A DNA stretch of 64,000 bases. Origin: Neocallimastix lanati (nom. inval.). Lineage: Eukaryota; Neocallimastigomycota; Neocallimastigomycetes; Neocallimastigales; Neocallimastigaceae. Each line of letters starts with the position of its first letter. The stretch's first letter is position 1. A program made the translations under genes and the position numbers. Shown one piece after another: positions 36,366 through 54,373 of this stretch. The notes below the pieces were generated by a model that was given only the letters and a program-made list of their open reading frames with translations, made no database searches and was not told where the DNA came from. The stretch spans positions 277,501 to 341,500 of the forward strand of contig JACVTC010000139.1 of NCBI GenBank assembly GCA_016946835.1, read 5' to 3'.

Positions 36366-36654
36366 ATGACAACAGACATTTATGTTCTTGGGGCTGGTTC
36401 TATTGGTTGCCTATTTTCTTATTATTTAAAAAAATATAACAATAATGTGACTTTAATTATTAGAAATAAAAAGGATAACCAAGTTTCAATTGATAATGTC
36501 CAAAAACCACTTTCTGTGGAATTCAAATATAAATCTTCAGAAGGAAAACCTATTGATACTGATACTATACAATGTATAGTAAAAACTCCCACACAAATTA
36601 AATTAAATAAGGAAGAAATAAAGGTATTTAGGTTTTATTTAAATTAGAAATAAA

Positions 36655-36726
<72 letters not shown>

Positions 36727-37978
36727 GTTGTTGTTGTTGTTACTGTTAATAAAAAATAATATTTATATATTTATATTATATAAATTATTTATAAATTTTT
36801 TTAAAAATTAAATTAAAGTAACATTTCATAAATAACCATAATTAATTCTAAAATATATTGAATTTATCACTCTAAAAATTTATTATCTTTTATTTTTATT
36901 TTATTTTATTTATTTATTTATATATTCTTTTTCTTAATCATTGATTTTCATATTATATATTAATTTGATAAATACATATAAGATTCTTTTAATCACTACA
37001 AAATCTCCAGACACATTACAAGCAATTCAATCCATTGAATCATCTTTACATTCTGAATGTGTCATTATTTTGATGCAAAATGGAGTTCTTGGAACTTATT
37101 CTCTTTTAACTGAGTATTTTCTGAAAAAACATCAACAAGATAAAATTAAACTTCCAAGAATATTAACAGGCACTACTTCTAATGGTTCCTATAGAATCTC
37201 ATCTCTTAATATTGTTCATGCTGGTAAAGGAACAACCTTTATTGGTGAACCACAAGGGGAATATACTCAATTATATAATGAACAACATTCCAATTCTAAT
37301 ATCGATTTTCTTCAAATAATTAATAAACAATTTTCACCACTTAATGAACTCGATGTTACTGTATATACTGAACCTCAAGATTATACCACAAAATTATTAC
37401 CATTATTACAAACTAAACTTATTGTTAATGCTTGTTTAAATCCATTAACAGCTTTATTTGAATGTTTAAATGGTTGGATTGTTGATAGTATTCAAGTTGA
37501 AAACCAAACTTTGAAAAATATGGATCGTCAAAAACATCCATGTAATACAATGATTAAAGAGATTTGTCAAGAGGCAGCTTGGGTATTAGTAGAGGAAGAA
37601 GATGAAAATAATTATAATAAAATTAAAACTAATCAAATTTTAGATCTTCCTATCTCAAGTCATCATTTATCAGAAAAGGCTAAACGTCAAGCAGAGTTAT
37701 GGGAAATAAATGTTATTGATGTTGGAAAGAAAACATATTTAAATAGAAATTCTATGCTTCAAGATATTGATGCTAAACGTGCTGTAACAGAAATTGAATT
37801 TTTAAATGGTTATTTAGTTAAAGAAGCTCATAAAAAATACCAACGTCTAATTCAAAATAGTTATAATGATAGTAATATTAATAGCAGTAATAATAATAAT
37901 AATAAAACTATCTTAAAAGTAAATGAAATGCTTGTTCACTTAATAGAAATAAAATCTTGGATTCGTTCACAAAATTAA
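36366..37978 (+). CDS. PAN5: 2-dehydropantoate 2-reductase (ketopantoate reductase, ApbA/PanE family)
   Basis: Exons 36366-36623 and 36983-37978, joined in phase 0; 417 residues. Residues 4-14 (IYVLGAGSIGC) are the NADPH Rossmann turn GxGxxG. Exon 2 begins ILLITTKSPDTLQAI, continues ILMQNGVLGT and LTGTTSNGSYR, then holds the C-terminal signature TKLIVNACLNPLTALFE with the Lys and Asn expected in the active site. An Asn-rich insertion (SNINSSNNNNNK) lies near the end. The enzyme reduces ketopantoate to pantoate with NADPH in pantothenate/CoA synthesis. The intron contains an 84-nt (ATT)n plus TTG array. Longer than bacterial PanE (about 300), as fungal forms are. Confidence 0.92.
36655..36739. 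repeat. (ATT)n/(TTG)n microsatellite in the reductase intron
   Basis: Perfect ATT units that change to TTG at 36726. Confidence 0.9.
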
Positions 37979-38394
37979 ATGGTTTAAATAAAAAAACAAT
38001 AACAACAAAAATAATAATAGATATTTTGTAATTTTAAAATATATCAAAAAAAAAATTAGGAATATCTTATTGAACTCTTAATTATAAATATCAATAACGA
38101 ATTAATTAATAATAAATAAATAATTATGTAAATTTTTTTTTTTTTATAAATATATAAATTTTCTGTATTATTGTTTCTTTTTATTTCTGTTGTACTGTTT
38201 CTTTTCACATCTGTTATATTGTTTATTTTTATGTGTAGTAATTATAATTTTTTATATCTTTAAATTCTACCTTCGAGTGAAGGTAGAATTGAATTTAGAT
38301 GAAGTTTAAAAAAAAATAAAATAAAATAAAAATAAAAATTAAATAAATAAATAAAAAAAATATATATATATATAATAAATAAATAAAATATTTT
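37979..38394. other. AT-rich spacer with one short hairpin
   Basis: Convergent gap between the reductase gene and a LINE relic. Confidence 0.6.
38263..38290. terminator. 12-bp perfect hairpin, GAGT loop
   Basis: AATTCTACCTTC-GAGT-GAAGGTAGAATT, about 290 bp after the reductase stop and near the 3' end of the LINE relic. Could act in transcript end formation or be a LINE 3' structure; role unproved. Confidence 0.4.
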
Positions 38395-40510
38395 AAATTT
38401 AAAGTAATCCATGCTTCATTATTTACACTAAATTGGTGAGAGGTGACAATCTTGATGAACACCTTTCTTAGTACTAAGTGATTCCAATCATTGTCCATCA
38501 ATCCTTACACAAGCCATGGAAGATAGGTATAAGTTTTCAATAAAATTATAGTAATTACCTCTAATACCTAAGTGATGAATTTTCATTAATACATTAAATA
38601 TGGGAATAGAATCATACACTTTTTTAAGGTCAAAAATAGAAAGGTTCATATCTTTATAATTCATAATGAAGTGTAAAGACTTATACATCCTTCTCAGTTA
38701 CGAAATCCAAATTGTTCTGTTCTAATAAATTCTTTATCAATTCCATATTTAAAGATTATATTAGTGATGATTTTTGCTACAATTTATAATCTATTATTGA
38801 TAAGAAAGATACTACAATAGTTATTACAATCTAATAGATTGTCTTTTTTATGATAGAAACTATCGAAGTGTTATTCCATGATTTTGGAAAATTACCAATC
38901 CAAATACGATTGATTAAGGATTTGAGACTTTTAAAATCAGATGAAATGGTACTATTATTATTTTCACAAGATTCTTCTGAGTCATCATTCTTTTTTATCC
39001 TTTTCCATGATTTTTTACTATCATTTTTAAGAGCTAAGGAACATTCAATTTCAATCTAATATACATATTCTTTTTTCCTAAATACATTACATTTTATAAT
39101 AATTGAGTCACATAATCTATTATACGAGTCAATAATTTTACCAACTGGAATCAATTGCAGATTTATAACCCTTAATTTGTTTATATTATATTTTATATGT
39201 TTTACCTTTTGAAGACAATAAATTTTGAAGGACATTCTAAAAATCGCTTGTCTGATTTTTGTTGAAGAATGTAATCGATAGATCCTTAGTAATAAAATTA
39301 GTAGTGTTGATGAATTTTTCAACTATACAATCCGATGAAAGTTCTCCATTTCCAAATTCTTCATTAAGAATATTGATTTTATTGTGATCACAAATTTCTT
39401 TCTTAAGTTCAAGATATTTATATCTATTCCACCTAACAAAATGATTCATCTATGGTAGTTTTCTTACAATAAACTACTACGGGTTTATGATCAGAAACAG
39501 AAGGATAGTCAACAAAATAAGCGATTGATATTTTATCCAACATACTTGAGTTGACTAAGGCATAATTAATATCTATGAATATCTATCTCTAGTCCATGAA
39601 ATAAGTGAACCGTTAATCAGAAGAATAAACCAGTTACAAAGGCTACCGTTGGTCAATTTATCTTGTAAATAAACGGTGTTCATGTTAAAATCTCCAAAAA
39701 GAGTAGATGGATGATTAGTGCGATTCTGAAACTATTTGAAAACTTCAAAAAATACATATCAGACATGTAATGAATGTTACATAGTGGGGACATTACCTAC
39801 ATAACACTTAGATGATTCCATAGACTATATGTTGCTAAAGAAACAAGATGAGTATAAAAATTATTTTCAAGTACTGCTTGACATAGGACATGATGTCCAA
39901 GATATAAATCTTTGCAACTTGACGTATTTGGATCCATTCTTTTCTGGAAATATTTGTGGTTGGGAGATGTTACTTTACATGAATTTCTATCATCATTGGT
40001 ATCATTACCTGTTTCCTGAAAACATAAAAAAAATGGTTTGAAAAATGTGTTGAAGTACTCAATACTATCTCTTTTCACATATTTCATCCATTAGTATTCC
40101 AACTAAGACAAAAGGAAAACTTTTCTGTGTTAGAATGTGAAGTTAGATTTTGAAAATTAAGATTAGGTATATTAGGAATATTGAGTTCCTGATTGACATT
40201 TATAACATTTACTAAATTTAAATTAGTTGAACTGAGATTTGTTGAGTTTGTATTATTGGATGCATTACTGGATATTAAATATTAAATTTTGTTTTAAATT
40301 CTTAAAAAAAACTTTATGTTTCCATTTGTAACATCTACAATATGAAATTTTGGGTGGTTGAAATTTAGAGAATATAGTTTAATCCTGAAAAAACTATCAT
40401 TGAATTTAGTAATTCGTTTCACTGACAAAATATTGATTTTGAATTTTTTTTCATCTATATTGAATAAATTCCTTAATTTTAGTATTGGTTCATGAGTGTA
40501 TGCCATGGAT
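38395..40510 (-). pseudogene. LINE (non-LTR retrotransposon) relic: APE endonuclease and reverse transcriptase
   Basis: Minus strand, read in several frames with many stops. From 40506: an N-terminal segment, then FSFCLSWNTNG (stop for W) and FLCFQETGN, the first endonuclease motifs. Then FGDFNMNTVY and YPSVSDHKPVVVYC, giving the DFN and SDH active-site motifs of APE-type endonucleases. Next come reverse-transcriptase pieces: DCNNYCSIFLINN, EQFGFRN, FDLKKVYDSIPIFNVLMKIH, HLGIRGNYYNFIENLYLSS and GVHQD.HLSPI. The catalytic YxDD block and the zinc-finger tail are missing. Same family style as the relics at 6.5-7.2 and 47-48.6 kb. Dead element. Confidence 0.85.
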
Positions 40511-41362
40511 AAAAATCAACCTGGTGTTGTCAATAGTTTCATAACAGCGAGAACCCCAATGAAATATCTTTTCCATAATGAACTATAAATTACAAAATGA
40601 TAAAAATAAAACTAAAATAAACTAAAAAACTAATAACTAAAAAATATAAAGATTAGTGTACAATGAAAAAAAAAAAAATTATCAGAAAATAACGTTCATT
40701 ACAATGATAATATGTAAAAACTACATGATATTATTAATTATACATTTCTAACGTTATTTCATATCCAGTTTATAACAATATAAAACATCAAGTTCACTTT
40801 CTATAGTCTTATTATATCACTAAATTTCTCTCTTCGTACTAGAATCCAAAGAAAGGGTAACCATCGATAATCATCAGAATTACAGAAAACCGTAATTAGT
40901 ACCTGATATAAGCTATTCCTGGAAAAACAGTCCATATCATTAGAATGTTTTAAATATTAAATACAAATTATTATTTGTAATCATTAAATCATTATTATTA
41001 TATATAGAAAAATTGTTCAAGGACTTATTAATGAATATAGAGATAATAAATTAATATATATTATTTTATTTTTTAATTAAAAAGAGAAGTTAATAAACAT
41101 AATTTTTTATTGACATAAATTTATTTAATTATAAATTACTTATCAAAACTATTTAGCAATTAAAATTAATAAAACAGAAATTATATTATTTAAATAAAAT
41201 TTTTATTTCGTAATTAACAAGAAAAAAAAAATTAGTATGTATACAAGTAATTTTAATATCTTTTAATTGAAATAATTAATAATAGATATAATATAATTTT
41301 AGTTCATATAAAACAAAATTAAATGTAAACAAAAAACATCTTTAAATAAGATATATAATTTA

Positions 41363-41438
<76 letters not shown>

Positions 41439-41663
41439 ATTATTATTATTATTGTATATTTATTGTATGAAATAAAAAAAAATGAAAATATATAATTATT
41501 CTTGTGATTTTTTCATTATTTGTAATTATATTATAACTTTAACGTAATTTTATTATAATTTGGACATTAATGATTGATATATTTAATTTTAATTGTTTAA
41601 GATAAGAATACATATATACTTATAATAATTATAAAAAAAATTAATAAATAATATGTTTTTAAT
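40511..41663. other. AT-rich, 3' flank of TDP1 and 5' end of the LINE relic
   Basis: The first 420 bases are less AT-rich and may be LINE 5' leader; then an (ATT)n array at 41365-41453. No gene seen. Confidence 0.5.
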
Positions 41664-45596
<3,933 letters not shown>

Positions 45597-45627
<31 letters not shown>

Positions 45628-46606
45628 TTTTATTATTATTATTATTATTGCTTAAAATTTATTGTTATTTTAATAAAAACAGTACAAGTATAAATTAAAT
45701 TGTACAATGTGAATTTTGTTTGAAATAATATATTTAAAAAAAATATATATATATGTATATATAATATTCTTTTTTAATAAAATTATTGATTGATTTTTCG
45801 CAAAAATATTATGGAATAATTAATAATAATTGTTAATTAAATATTTTAACGGACAAATACATTAATCATAGTTGTTTAATTTTGTTAATTAAATCATGTG
45901 ATTTTTAAAAATTTTCATTTTTTTTATTATTATTATTAAATATTGTTATATAATTCATTAATTTATATAAAATTAGTATAGTTCTATATATTAGAATATA
46001 TAATTAATATAATACCTATTTCTTATAAATAGATTAAATTATTTATATTAGAAATATAGGAATTAGAATTAATATATATAAATTTTAGGAATTAGAATTA
46101 TTATTTTAATTGTACAAATATTATAATTATATTAAAATTAACTAAACAACCATTATTTAAAAAACCCGCATATCAGTATTGAAATATGTATGATCCATTA
46201 ATGTATTTTTATGTATAAATATCATTAAATTACGTATTATTAAAAAGTTAAATTTTTTACTTAAAACAACTTAATAATAATTCCAATAAAAAATGATTCA
46301 TAAAATAACTTTACATATTTTCAAAAAAATAAATCACTTAGTTTTGATTCAGCAAATCTAGTATTTAGCCAGGAAAAATATTTTATTAAATATGAAAAGT
46401 TTAATAAGAGTATATTAATATTTTAAAAAAAATATATTATTTTAAATTTATGATTTTTTAATTTAACATTATATATTTATAAATTTTGATATTGTTATTT
46501 ATTCATTTATATTTCAAGAAAAAATATCATTAAATAATGTAATATATATTTATTCGTATTGTTAAAAATGAACATTTATATATTTTAAATTAGACTTTTT
46601 TTTTAG
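45597..46606. other. AT-rich upstream region of TDP1
   Basis: A T-run just before the ATG and (TA) words; no gene seen. Confidence 0.6.
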
Positions 46607-46607
46607 A

Positions 46608-46835
46608 CTAAAAACTTAGTTCCAACATCTCCAATTCTTGTGGTTCTGTAATTCGTCACTGAGAGCGTCGACGCCGAAATGGTATGACATGGGAGCACTA
46701 TATGTGTTCATCTTGATACAATTCCGCTATAAAGTTTGTCTGGTATTAGTTGTCTGTTGTGGCTGGAATAATATGATCAGATGTACAAGGGAAAGTCAAA
46801 AAAAAAAAAAAAATAAAAAAAATAAAGACTTAGTA
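46608..46835 (+). mobile_element. Short poly(A)-tailed retroposon (SINE-like)
   Basis: A GC-richer body, TCCAACATCTCCAATTCTTG (46621) to GGGAAAGTC (46799), ends in an A-rich tail. Imperfect target duplications flank it: TAAAAACTTAGT on the left and TAAAGACTTAGT on the right. The body includes TGAGAGCGTCGACGCCG...GGTATG, shared with the island at 2750-2932. The 82-codon open frame through it looks spurious. Confidence 0.6.
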
Positions 46836-47059
46836 TTTAACATGAATAGTAATAAACAAGTATTGCAGTTAATAATAATAAATTAATAAAATACAATAGG
46901 AATAATTAGTATTTATATATACTAACAACTATCATTAATTTTATTAATAATATAATAATTTTTTCTAATAAAAATATATTTGAAAAATTCTATAATATAG
47001 TATAATAAATAAAATTTTTAGAGTTTTTTAATTAAATTTATTTCTTAATGATATTTTTT
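46836..47059. other. AT-rich spacer
   Basis: No feature seen. Confidence 0.5.
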
Positions 47060-48565
47060 TTTTCTTTTTAGACAGGGAAGAGAATACACTTCCATAAATT
47101 TATTAATCTTATTATAAAAAATACATGTAGGTAAAAAGTACATTATAAATTAAAAAAAAAAAAAAAAATAAAAAAAAAATAAAAAAGCTCAAAAATACAA
47201 TGTATTTCGGCAAGTTGTACTATGCGGGAATTTTTCCCTTCCTAACAAATAAAAAAGAAATAAAACCTAAAAGTAACATCTTTAAAATAGATAGTGTGGT
47301 GTTCACTAAACTCTCCCAGGATTCATCATTTATTGAACTACTAGGGCGAGATTCACCCTTCGTAGAAATAGAAGATGATCCTGTATTATCATTATGCCTT
47401 ATCAGTACGACGTCGACGCTCTTGGTTAAGTTTGGTATTTTGAAATACTATCAAATAATAGATCAAACGAACTACTTATGATAGGTATTGTGCTAGTTAA
47501 GAATTCCGCCAAGCCCACAATTTTTGGAACAGGTGACTCAGATGAACCTTTAAAAAGTAATTTACTTAATTACTCTGTTCTCCTCTATCGAAATGTAGCT
47601 CATTTAAAGCTAAAGTTCAACCAAGAAGGAACAAGTATATATAATGATTGATATAATCTTCAAAATCAGAAATAGAGTCATAGGAAGAAAGAGGATTAAA
47701 CGCTCTAATCTTCCCAATGAATAAAACATAAAGATCATCGATGAAATTTAAAGAATTCCATCTAAAAGATGCAAGAGCATCGCATTTAAAAATCCAACGT
47801 TCAAAAGATTGATTACTTTCGCCACAACAGGTGCAAGTCTTGGGACAATCTTTTGAAACTCTACCACATTCTATTAGCAATAATAGTATTGTATTTATAA
47901 CTACAGCGTAAAGTATAATTCACGAAAACCCTAAGTTGAATTGGAAATATTTTAAGCTATGCATTATTATAACCGTATTATTTGAAAACTGGTTATTATT
48001 GTAATTTTGATCTTTAATGCCTTGAAATTTGGAAACAGATTTCCAGTAACGTTCTAAAATCATAAGCTTTTTCAAGATCTAAAAAGGCTAAATATGTGAA
48101 TTTTCCTTGAAATTTTCCTCTTTGACAAATTGCGAAAACCAAATTGCTCAGGTCTAATGAAATTGTGTGTATGTGCATAAGTTGATATTCTATTTGTTAT
48201 AATTTTTCAAATGATTTTCAGTCCAACATTAATGAGAGAAATACCTCGATAATTACTATAATCTGATAGGTCACCTTTCTTAGGGATAGATATAATAGAA
48301 GCTGAGTTCTATTTTTTTGGAAAGGACCCATTCCAGACTTTATTAAATATTAATTTAAGGCACTTTCCAGCGGCAGGATGTGTTTCTAGTAATTCTTCAT
48401 TGCAAAGTAGAGCTTTGTATATTCAATGTGGATACCATCGGGTCGGGAGCTATATTGTTTTTTATTGATGAAATAGTATTTTTAATATCATCAATCGTAA
48501 TTGGACCGTTGATATTCCAAGCAGAGGATCTAAGACAAAAGCATGATTCCAGTAGTTACGATTAA
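47060..48565 (-). pseudogene. LINE relic: reverse transcriptase and C-terminal zinc-finger, internally deleted
   Basis: Minus strand. Readable parts: HPAAGKCLKLIFNKVWNGSF, ASIISIPKKGDLSDYSNYRG, ISLINVGLKII(stop)KIITNRIS, FIRPEQFGFRN, and FTYLAFLDLEKAYDF. The rest of the reverse transcriptase, including YxDD, is missing, and the text jumps to a LINE C-terminal zinc knuckle: CPKTCTCCGESNQSFERWIF with KCDALASFRW (47880-47617). A diverged AAGAGCGTCGACGTCG core lies further 3' (about 47411). Minus-strand A-rich DNA at 47049-47070 could be the tail. Frameshifts and stops throughout. Overlaps the relic at 6.5 kb only in the pre-RT segment. Confidence 0.82.
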
Positions 48566-49323
<758 letters not shown>

Positions 49324-50083
49324 TTATTGTGCTTTTGTTTTTGGTTTAACTTCATTATCAGTTATTGAACGAATATAAATGGTATCTGGGGGATGACAAT
49401 GATAGTTTGTACACATGAAAGAAAATTAATATATAAAAATTAATAAGTAAAATTTTATACAGAAAAAATTAAATGATAAATTAATTAGAAAAACAAATTA
49501 TAATAGTTCAATTATTAACTATATATAACAATCTAATATATATATATATATTTAATCTAATATTTACTCTTTTTCTCCTTCTTCAAATGTATAACTTGAT
49601 GCTACAGCTAAAATACTTCCTTCTATATTGAATGACAATGAAGATATTGTTGTAGGATATTTAATAAACTTTCTTTAACGTTTTTAATTAAAACCATCCC
49701 ATATGTAGACATTCCCATCACTATCACCAGAAGCAAATGTTCCAAATCTTATTTTATTTTATTTAAATAATATGAATTTATTTAAGTAAAAAATTTTATT
49801 TTTATTATTAATTGATATTGAAATATTGAAAATATTTTATTTATTTATTTATTTATTTATATTTTATTTTTTTATTTTAAATATATTCATATCTCACATT
49901 GGATGAAATGATAATGCATTTACTGGGTATACATGGGATATACCATCAATAATTTCTCGATGGCATTTGAATGCATATTTACGTTTTTGAGATTCCTCTG
50001 AAGTATCAAGGAATTCTAAAGCAACACAGCCCTCTATTGAACTACTGGCGTAACCTTTACATATAATTAATTTATTTTTTATG

Positions 50084-50114
<31 letters not shown>

Positions 50115-51190
50115 TATATATATATATATGTATATATATTAAATATATAAATTTATAAATTATAAAGAAAATTTTCAATATCAACATATATATATGAATT
50201 GCTATTATATAATAATTATTATTATATTTATAAATATACATATTATTTTACAAATACCTTCACCATTTGGCATACATTTAATTACATGAGTCATAAATTT
50301 TAATGAACTTTCACGTTTTTGCATTGCTTCTGATAAATTCCTTATATCATATATGTATATTTGTCGAGCTGCCATACCAACAACTAATATATTATTTACT
50401 ACATCTAAAGTATATACTTTTTCAGGTTGCGAAAATTTTCCAACGCAAGGTATACTAGATCTTTGATCCCAAAGATCAATTGATTTATCTCATGAACCAC
50501 TGATTACAACATTTGTTTCATTTACTTTTTCAAGACATTTTATGGCATCGTCATTAGAGCCTAATTATGATTCTTTTCCCGTATTAAAATCAACATTAAT
50601 GATTTAGTATTTTAAGATATTTTAAATTATTATGAAATTAATTAAAAAAAAATATGTATAATTATGTATTTTATTTATATTATTGAAATGAGATAAATAT
50701 TCATTCAAATTTTCAAAATAAATTATATATTACGTTTTTATGTTTCTATCAAGTCCTCCACTATAACCTTAGTCATTGTTGTAGAAACAACAATCAAGTA
50801 CTGAAGTATCATAAAAATATTTTAATTTCATCTTATTTTTTGTGACATCATATAATCTTACTGTCCAAAAATAAAAAAAAATAAAAATAAAAATAAATAT
50901 ATTCATAAATAATTCTATTCTTATAATTGTATTTTTATTTTTTCTTTAAACAATAAAAAAAAAATAAATAAAAAAAAAAAAAAAAAAAAAAATATTTATA
51001 TATATATATTATTTAATTATTTTTTTTCATTTAATGTTTTCTAAAAAATTAGTGTATAGAGATAATTTAAAATTACTTTATCCCAACTGGATACTAACAA
51101 CAATGAAGGATTAGAATAACTAAATTTGACATTTGAAATTCCATCTGAAGGTGGATCATTTAATTCGAATTGCTTTTTTTGCATTGTCAT
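49324..51190 (-). pseudogene. BUB3: BUB3 spindle-checkpoint WD40 protein, unspliced dead copy
   Basis: Minus strand. Order from 51190: MQKKQFELNDPPSDGISNV with LLLVSSWDK, TVRLYDVTKNKMKLKY, LDCCFYNND(stop)GYSGGLD, VVISGS(stop)[91 protein letters not shown] (two stops just after), [11 protein letters not shown] and the end HPPDTIYIRSITDNEVKPK. This covers BUB3 from end to end, with AT-rich intron-like gaps still in place. Four in-frame stops, one replacing the Trp of a WD repeat and one after NND, make it non-functional unless they are assembly errors. BUB3 is needed for mitotic checkpoint signalling, so an intact copy should exist elsewhere. Confidence 0.85.
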
Positions 51191-51663
51191 TAAAATAAAA
51201 GATTACATAAAAGAATTGATGAATTTTATTTTATGATATATTATGTATTTTATTTATATATACTTTTCAAACATGTAACTAAAACATATATATATACTTA
51301 TTTTTTCAAAATTTTTTTAATAAAAAATAATTTCTATTATTAATTTTTATTAAACTGAAAAAATAATACTTTTAATTAAATTAAAAATAAAATAAAAAAT
51401 TAAAAAAAAATAAAAATAAAAAAAATAAAATATACGTATATATTAAAAAAGTATGATCACTTTATGTCAGAAGAAATGATTGTTTCGTATTAATTAATAT
51501 TTAGGTTAATTCTACATTTTTTAAACATTAATTAATAATAATTAAATAATATTTAAATATTTCAACATAAATTTACATTTTTTTAATTTGTTATACTTTA
51601 GATAAATTAAAAATTATTTTAATATAGTTTTAAGTTTATATTTAAAATGTAATAATAATAAAA
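51191..51663. other. AT-rich spacer
   Basis: Between the BUB3 relic start and the coiled-coil gene stop. No feature seen. Confidence 0.6.
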
Positions 51664-52777
51664 TTATACATAATTATTTTTATTATTTTTTAAATAGGTT
51701 ATTATATCATCATCCGCATTATGAATTCCATTAATACCAGTTCTTCTAAATGAATCAAATAAACAGTTATTATCTTTCTTTGTATTTTTTTCTTTATCAG
51801 TAATCAAAGAGCTATATAAATTTCTAGTATCTTTTCCATTAGCCTCTAACTCGCTAATACTTTGTAAAACATAATTATTAAATTCGGAGTCATCTTTTTT
51901 ATTCTTTTCTTCAATAGTCGATAAATAATTTAAGTTTTTATTTTCTTCTTCAACATGTCTTTTTTTCTTTTCCTATGTTTTAATTTTTAATTGTAAAAAT
52001 ATTTAAATTTTATTATCATTACTTATTTAATATTATACTGTATTTAATACGAAATTTTATTGTGCATTGAATAATATATAATAAAACAAAATCAATATCT
52101 TATTAGTATAAAAATTGTCATTATACCTTAATTATTTCCTCATTAACTTTCATTTGTTCTAAATTCATAAGTCTTATTTTTTCTGCGCGTTTAGCTTCTT
52201 CTTCTTTAAGTTCATTTAAAGCTTTAATACCCTGTTCATAGTAATATTGTTTTGTTTCATTTTTTTCTTTTTCTCGAATTTCTTTTGCTTCTTTAATCTT
52301 TATTTATTTTGAATTTTTTATTGTTATTAATTAGAAATTTAATAAATTTCAGTTATATTTTAATAATAATTAAATGAAAATTTTTACCTGTTTCATTTGA
52401 AATTGTGTATCATCATGAAGGTGTTTTAAAAACTGATTTTGAAGCTTTTCATCTTCCTTGTCATTAAAGATCGATTCTTTATTAGCTATAATATTGTAAA
52501 AATCATCAATTTTTTTTCTTCTTTCAGATTTGATAATATCTTTACCCACTAATTCAGAATTTCTTATTTTTCGGCTTTTTTTTTTTAAGGAAATAATTTA
52601 ATAAGGTTTTATTATATATAAATAAATATAAAAATATATATTTACTTTATTTCTTTATTCCTTGCATTTTTTATCTTTTCGTCAATAATCGATTTATTAT
52701 TGTTATATTCTATAATTTCTTTATCTAGTTTTTTCTCTTCTTCTAATTTTTGATTTCTTAATCTCTATATAATTTGA

Positions 52778-52864
<87 letters not shown>

Positions 52865-52865
52865 A

Positions 52866-52928
<63 letters not shown>

Positions 52929-54373
52929 GAAATTATGTATTTAATTAATTATTATAAATAAATTAAAAATATATATTACATTTTTTAATTGAATTTGTTT
53001 ATCAAATCCATCATATAATTGCTTTAAAAATTCTTTTTTTTCTTCTTCGGTTTTTTCATGATCAAAAATTAATCCTGTACTTTTTAATATTGCTTCTTCT
53101 TCAGCCTTATTATTAATATTATATGTAATTTTATTTATTAATGTTTTATTTATAATAATCATTATTATTTTTAAATTCAGTATTAATTACCTTTTTCATT
53201 TGTTTCTTTAACTCTTTATTATGTAGTATTTGTTCTTTAATATGTTTTCCAGCTTCTATTTCTTTTAATTTATTTTTTTGTTCTTGCATTTTTTCATATA
53301 AAAGTTCACCTTTTATATGATCAAGTTGTTTTTTTTCATATTCTTTGTCTATTTTATCTTGTAATGCTTTTCTTTGTTTTTTAAGTTCAATTTGTAATTG
53401 TCTTTCCTTTTTAAAGTAAAATATATTTTTTTTACATATATAAAAAAATAAAAACATAAAAACATAAATTAAATATTATCTTGATTATTATAATCTTTAA
53501 TTTTGATGTATATTTATATATTTATATTTACATAATATATATTAGATTCTTGTATTTTTTTATTAAAAAAAATAACATCATTTCTTGCATTAAATTTTTT
53601 TTTTTTAATGCTTTCTTCAACTTCCATTCTTTCTTTTTCAATCATTTTTTCCCATTCTTCGTCAACTTTTTGCTTTTCATTCTTCATAATATAATAATTT
53701 AAAAGTATTAAACAAAGATTAAAGTAAAATAAATATATGAAATAATTTTTAATTATAAAATGTATCATAATAAATTATATATTTTATTAATTATATTTTA
53801 AAATTAAAATAAATTAATATATAATAAAAATTTTTTTAGAATAGTTATATATATTCACTAATTTTATTAATATAATTTTTTTTTATTTGCATATATTACT
53901 TCTTTTATTTTTTGTCTATCTCTTAAAGGTTCAAGTATTAGAGTATTTCCCACAGATTTACTTTTAATTCTATCTGTTAATTTTTGACCTTTCAACTGTA
54001 ATTTTTTTCTCTTTTGAATATAAAAAATATTTTTTTTAATATTTATAAAAATGAAATAATAAAATAATGAAATAATAAAACATTAGTTAATATAAAAGAT
54101 ATAAAAATACAATAACAATATAGCAATATAACAGTAAACCAATAGTATATAGTTATAATATAATAATTTTTGACAAAATAAAATTTAATAGATTACTTCT
54201 TGTGCTTTCTGTAATAAATACTGTTCTTTTTCTTTTTTCTCATTAAATGATTTTAAAATATTATTATAATCATTTAATTCAATAATATTATAACCACCTT
54301 TAACATCTTTCAGATATAATGATTTTATTTCATCTTCAGTTAATTTCGAATTATAAGGAATATAATTATCCAT
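51664..54373 (-). CDS. Coiled-coil protein, probably flagellar (CFAP210/TPH-type)
   Basis: Nine minus-strand exons: 54373-54197, 53995-53900, 53681-53532, 53406-53191, 53105-52980, 52764-52646, 52574-52388, 52297-52127, 51972-51664. All joins keep frame; 516 residues. The N-terminus (LTEDEIKSLYLKDVKGGYNI) leads into a long Glu/Lys-rich coil: EEWEKMIEKERMEVEESIKK, NARNDVIFFNKKIQESNIYY, ERQLQIELKKQRKALQDKID and later TEEEKKEFLKQLYDGFDKQI. It ends in a non-coil segment LFDSFRRTGINGIHNADDDI. Layout and length suit the trichohyalin-plectin-homology group of axoneme inner proteins (CFAP210, CFAP45, MNS1), CFAP210 being my best guess. Polyflagellate zoospores would need such a protein. The exact family is uncertain. 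Confidence 0.7.
52779..52926. repeat. (ATT)n array in intron 5 of the coiled-coil gene
   Basis: About 49 units with one ATAATC break. Confidence 0.9.

Noticed and set aside
38263-38290. Bacterial-type intrinsic terminator
   Set aside because: The organism is eukaryotic, so the hairpin cannot be assumed to end transcription in that way; reported with low confidence only.
46638-46886. 82-codon ORF in the short retroposon
   Set aside because: No motif, ends in the poly-Lys of the A tail; non-coding element more likely.
47200-47481. 93-codon plus-strand ORF
   Set aside because: Lies antisense to the LINE relic's 3' part; no family features.
53481-53702. Plus-strand ORF in the coiled-coil gene
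   Set aside because: Antisense of Lys-rich exon; opposite strand has nine matching exons.
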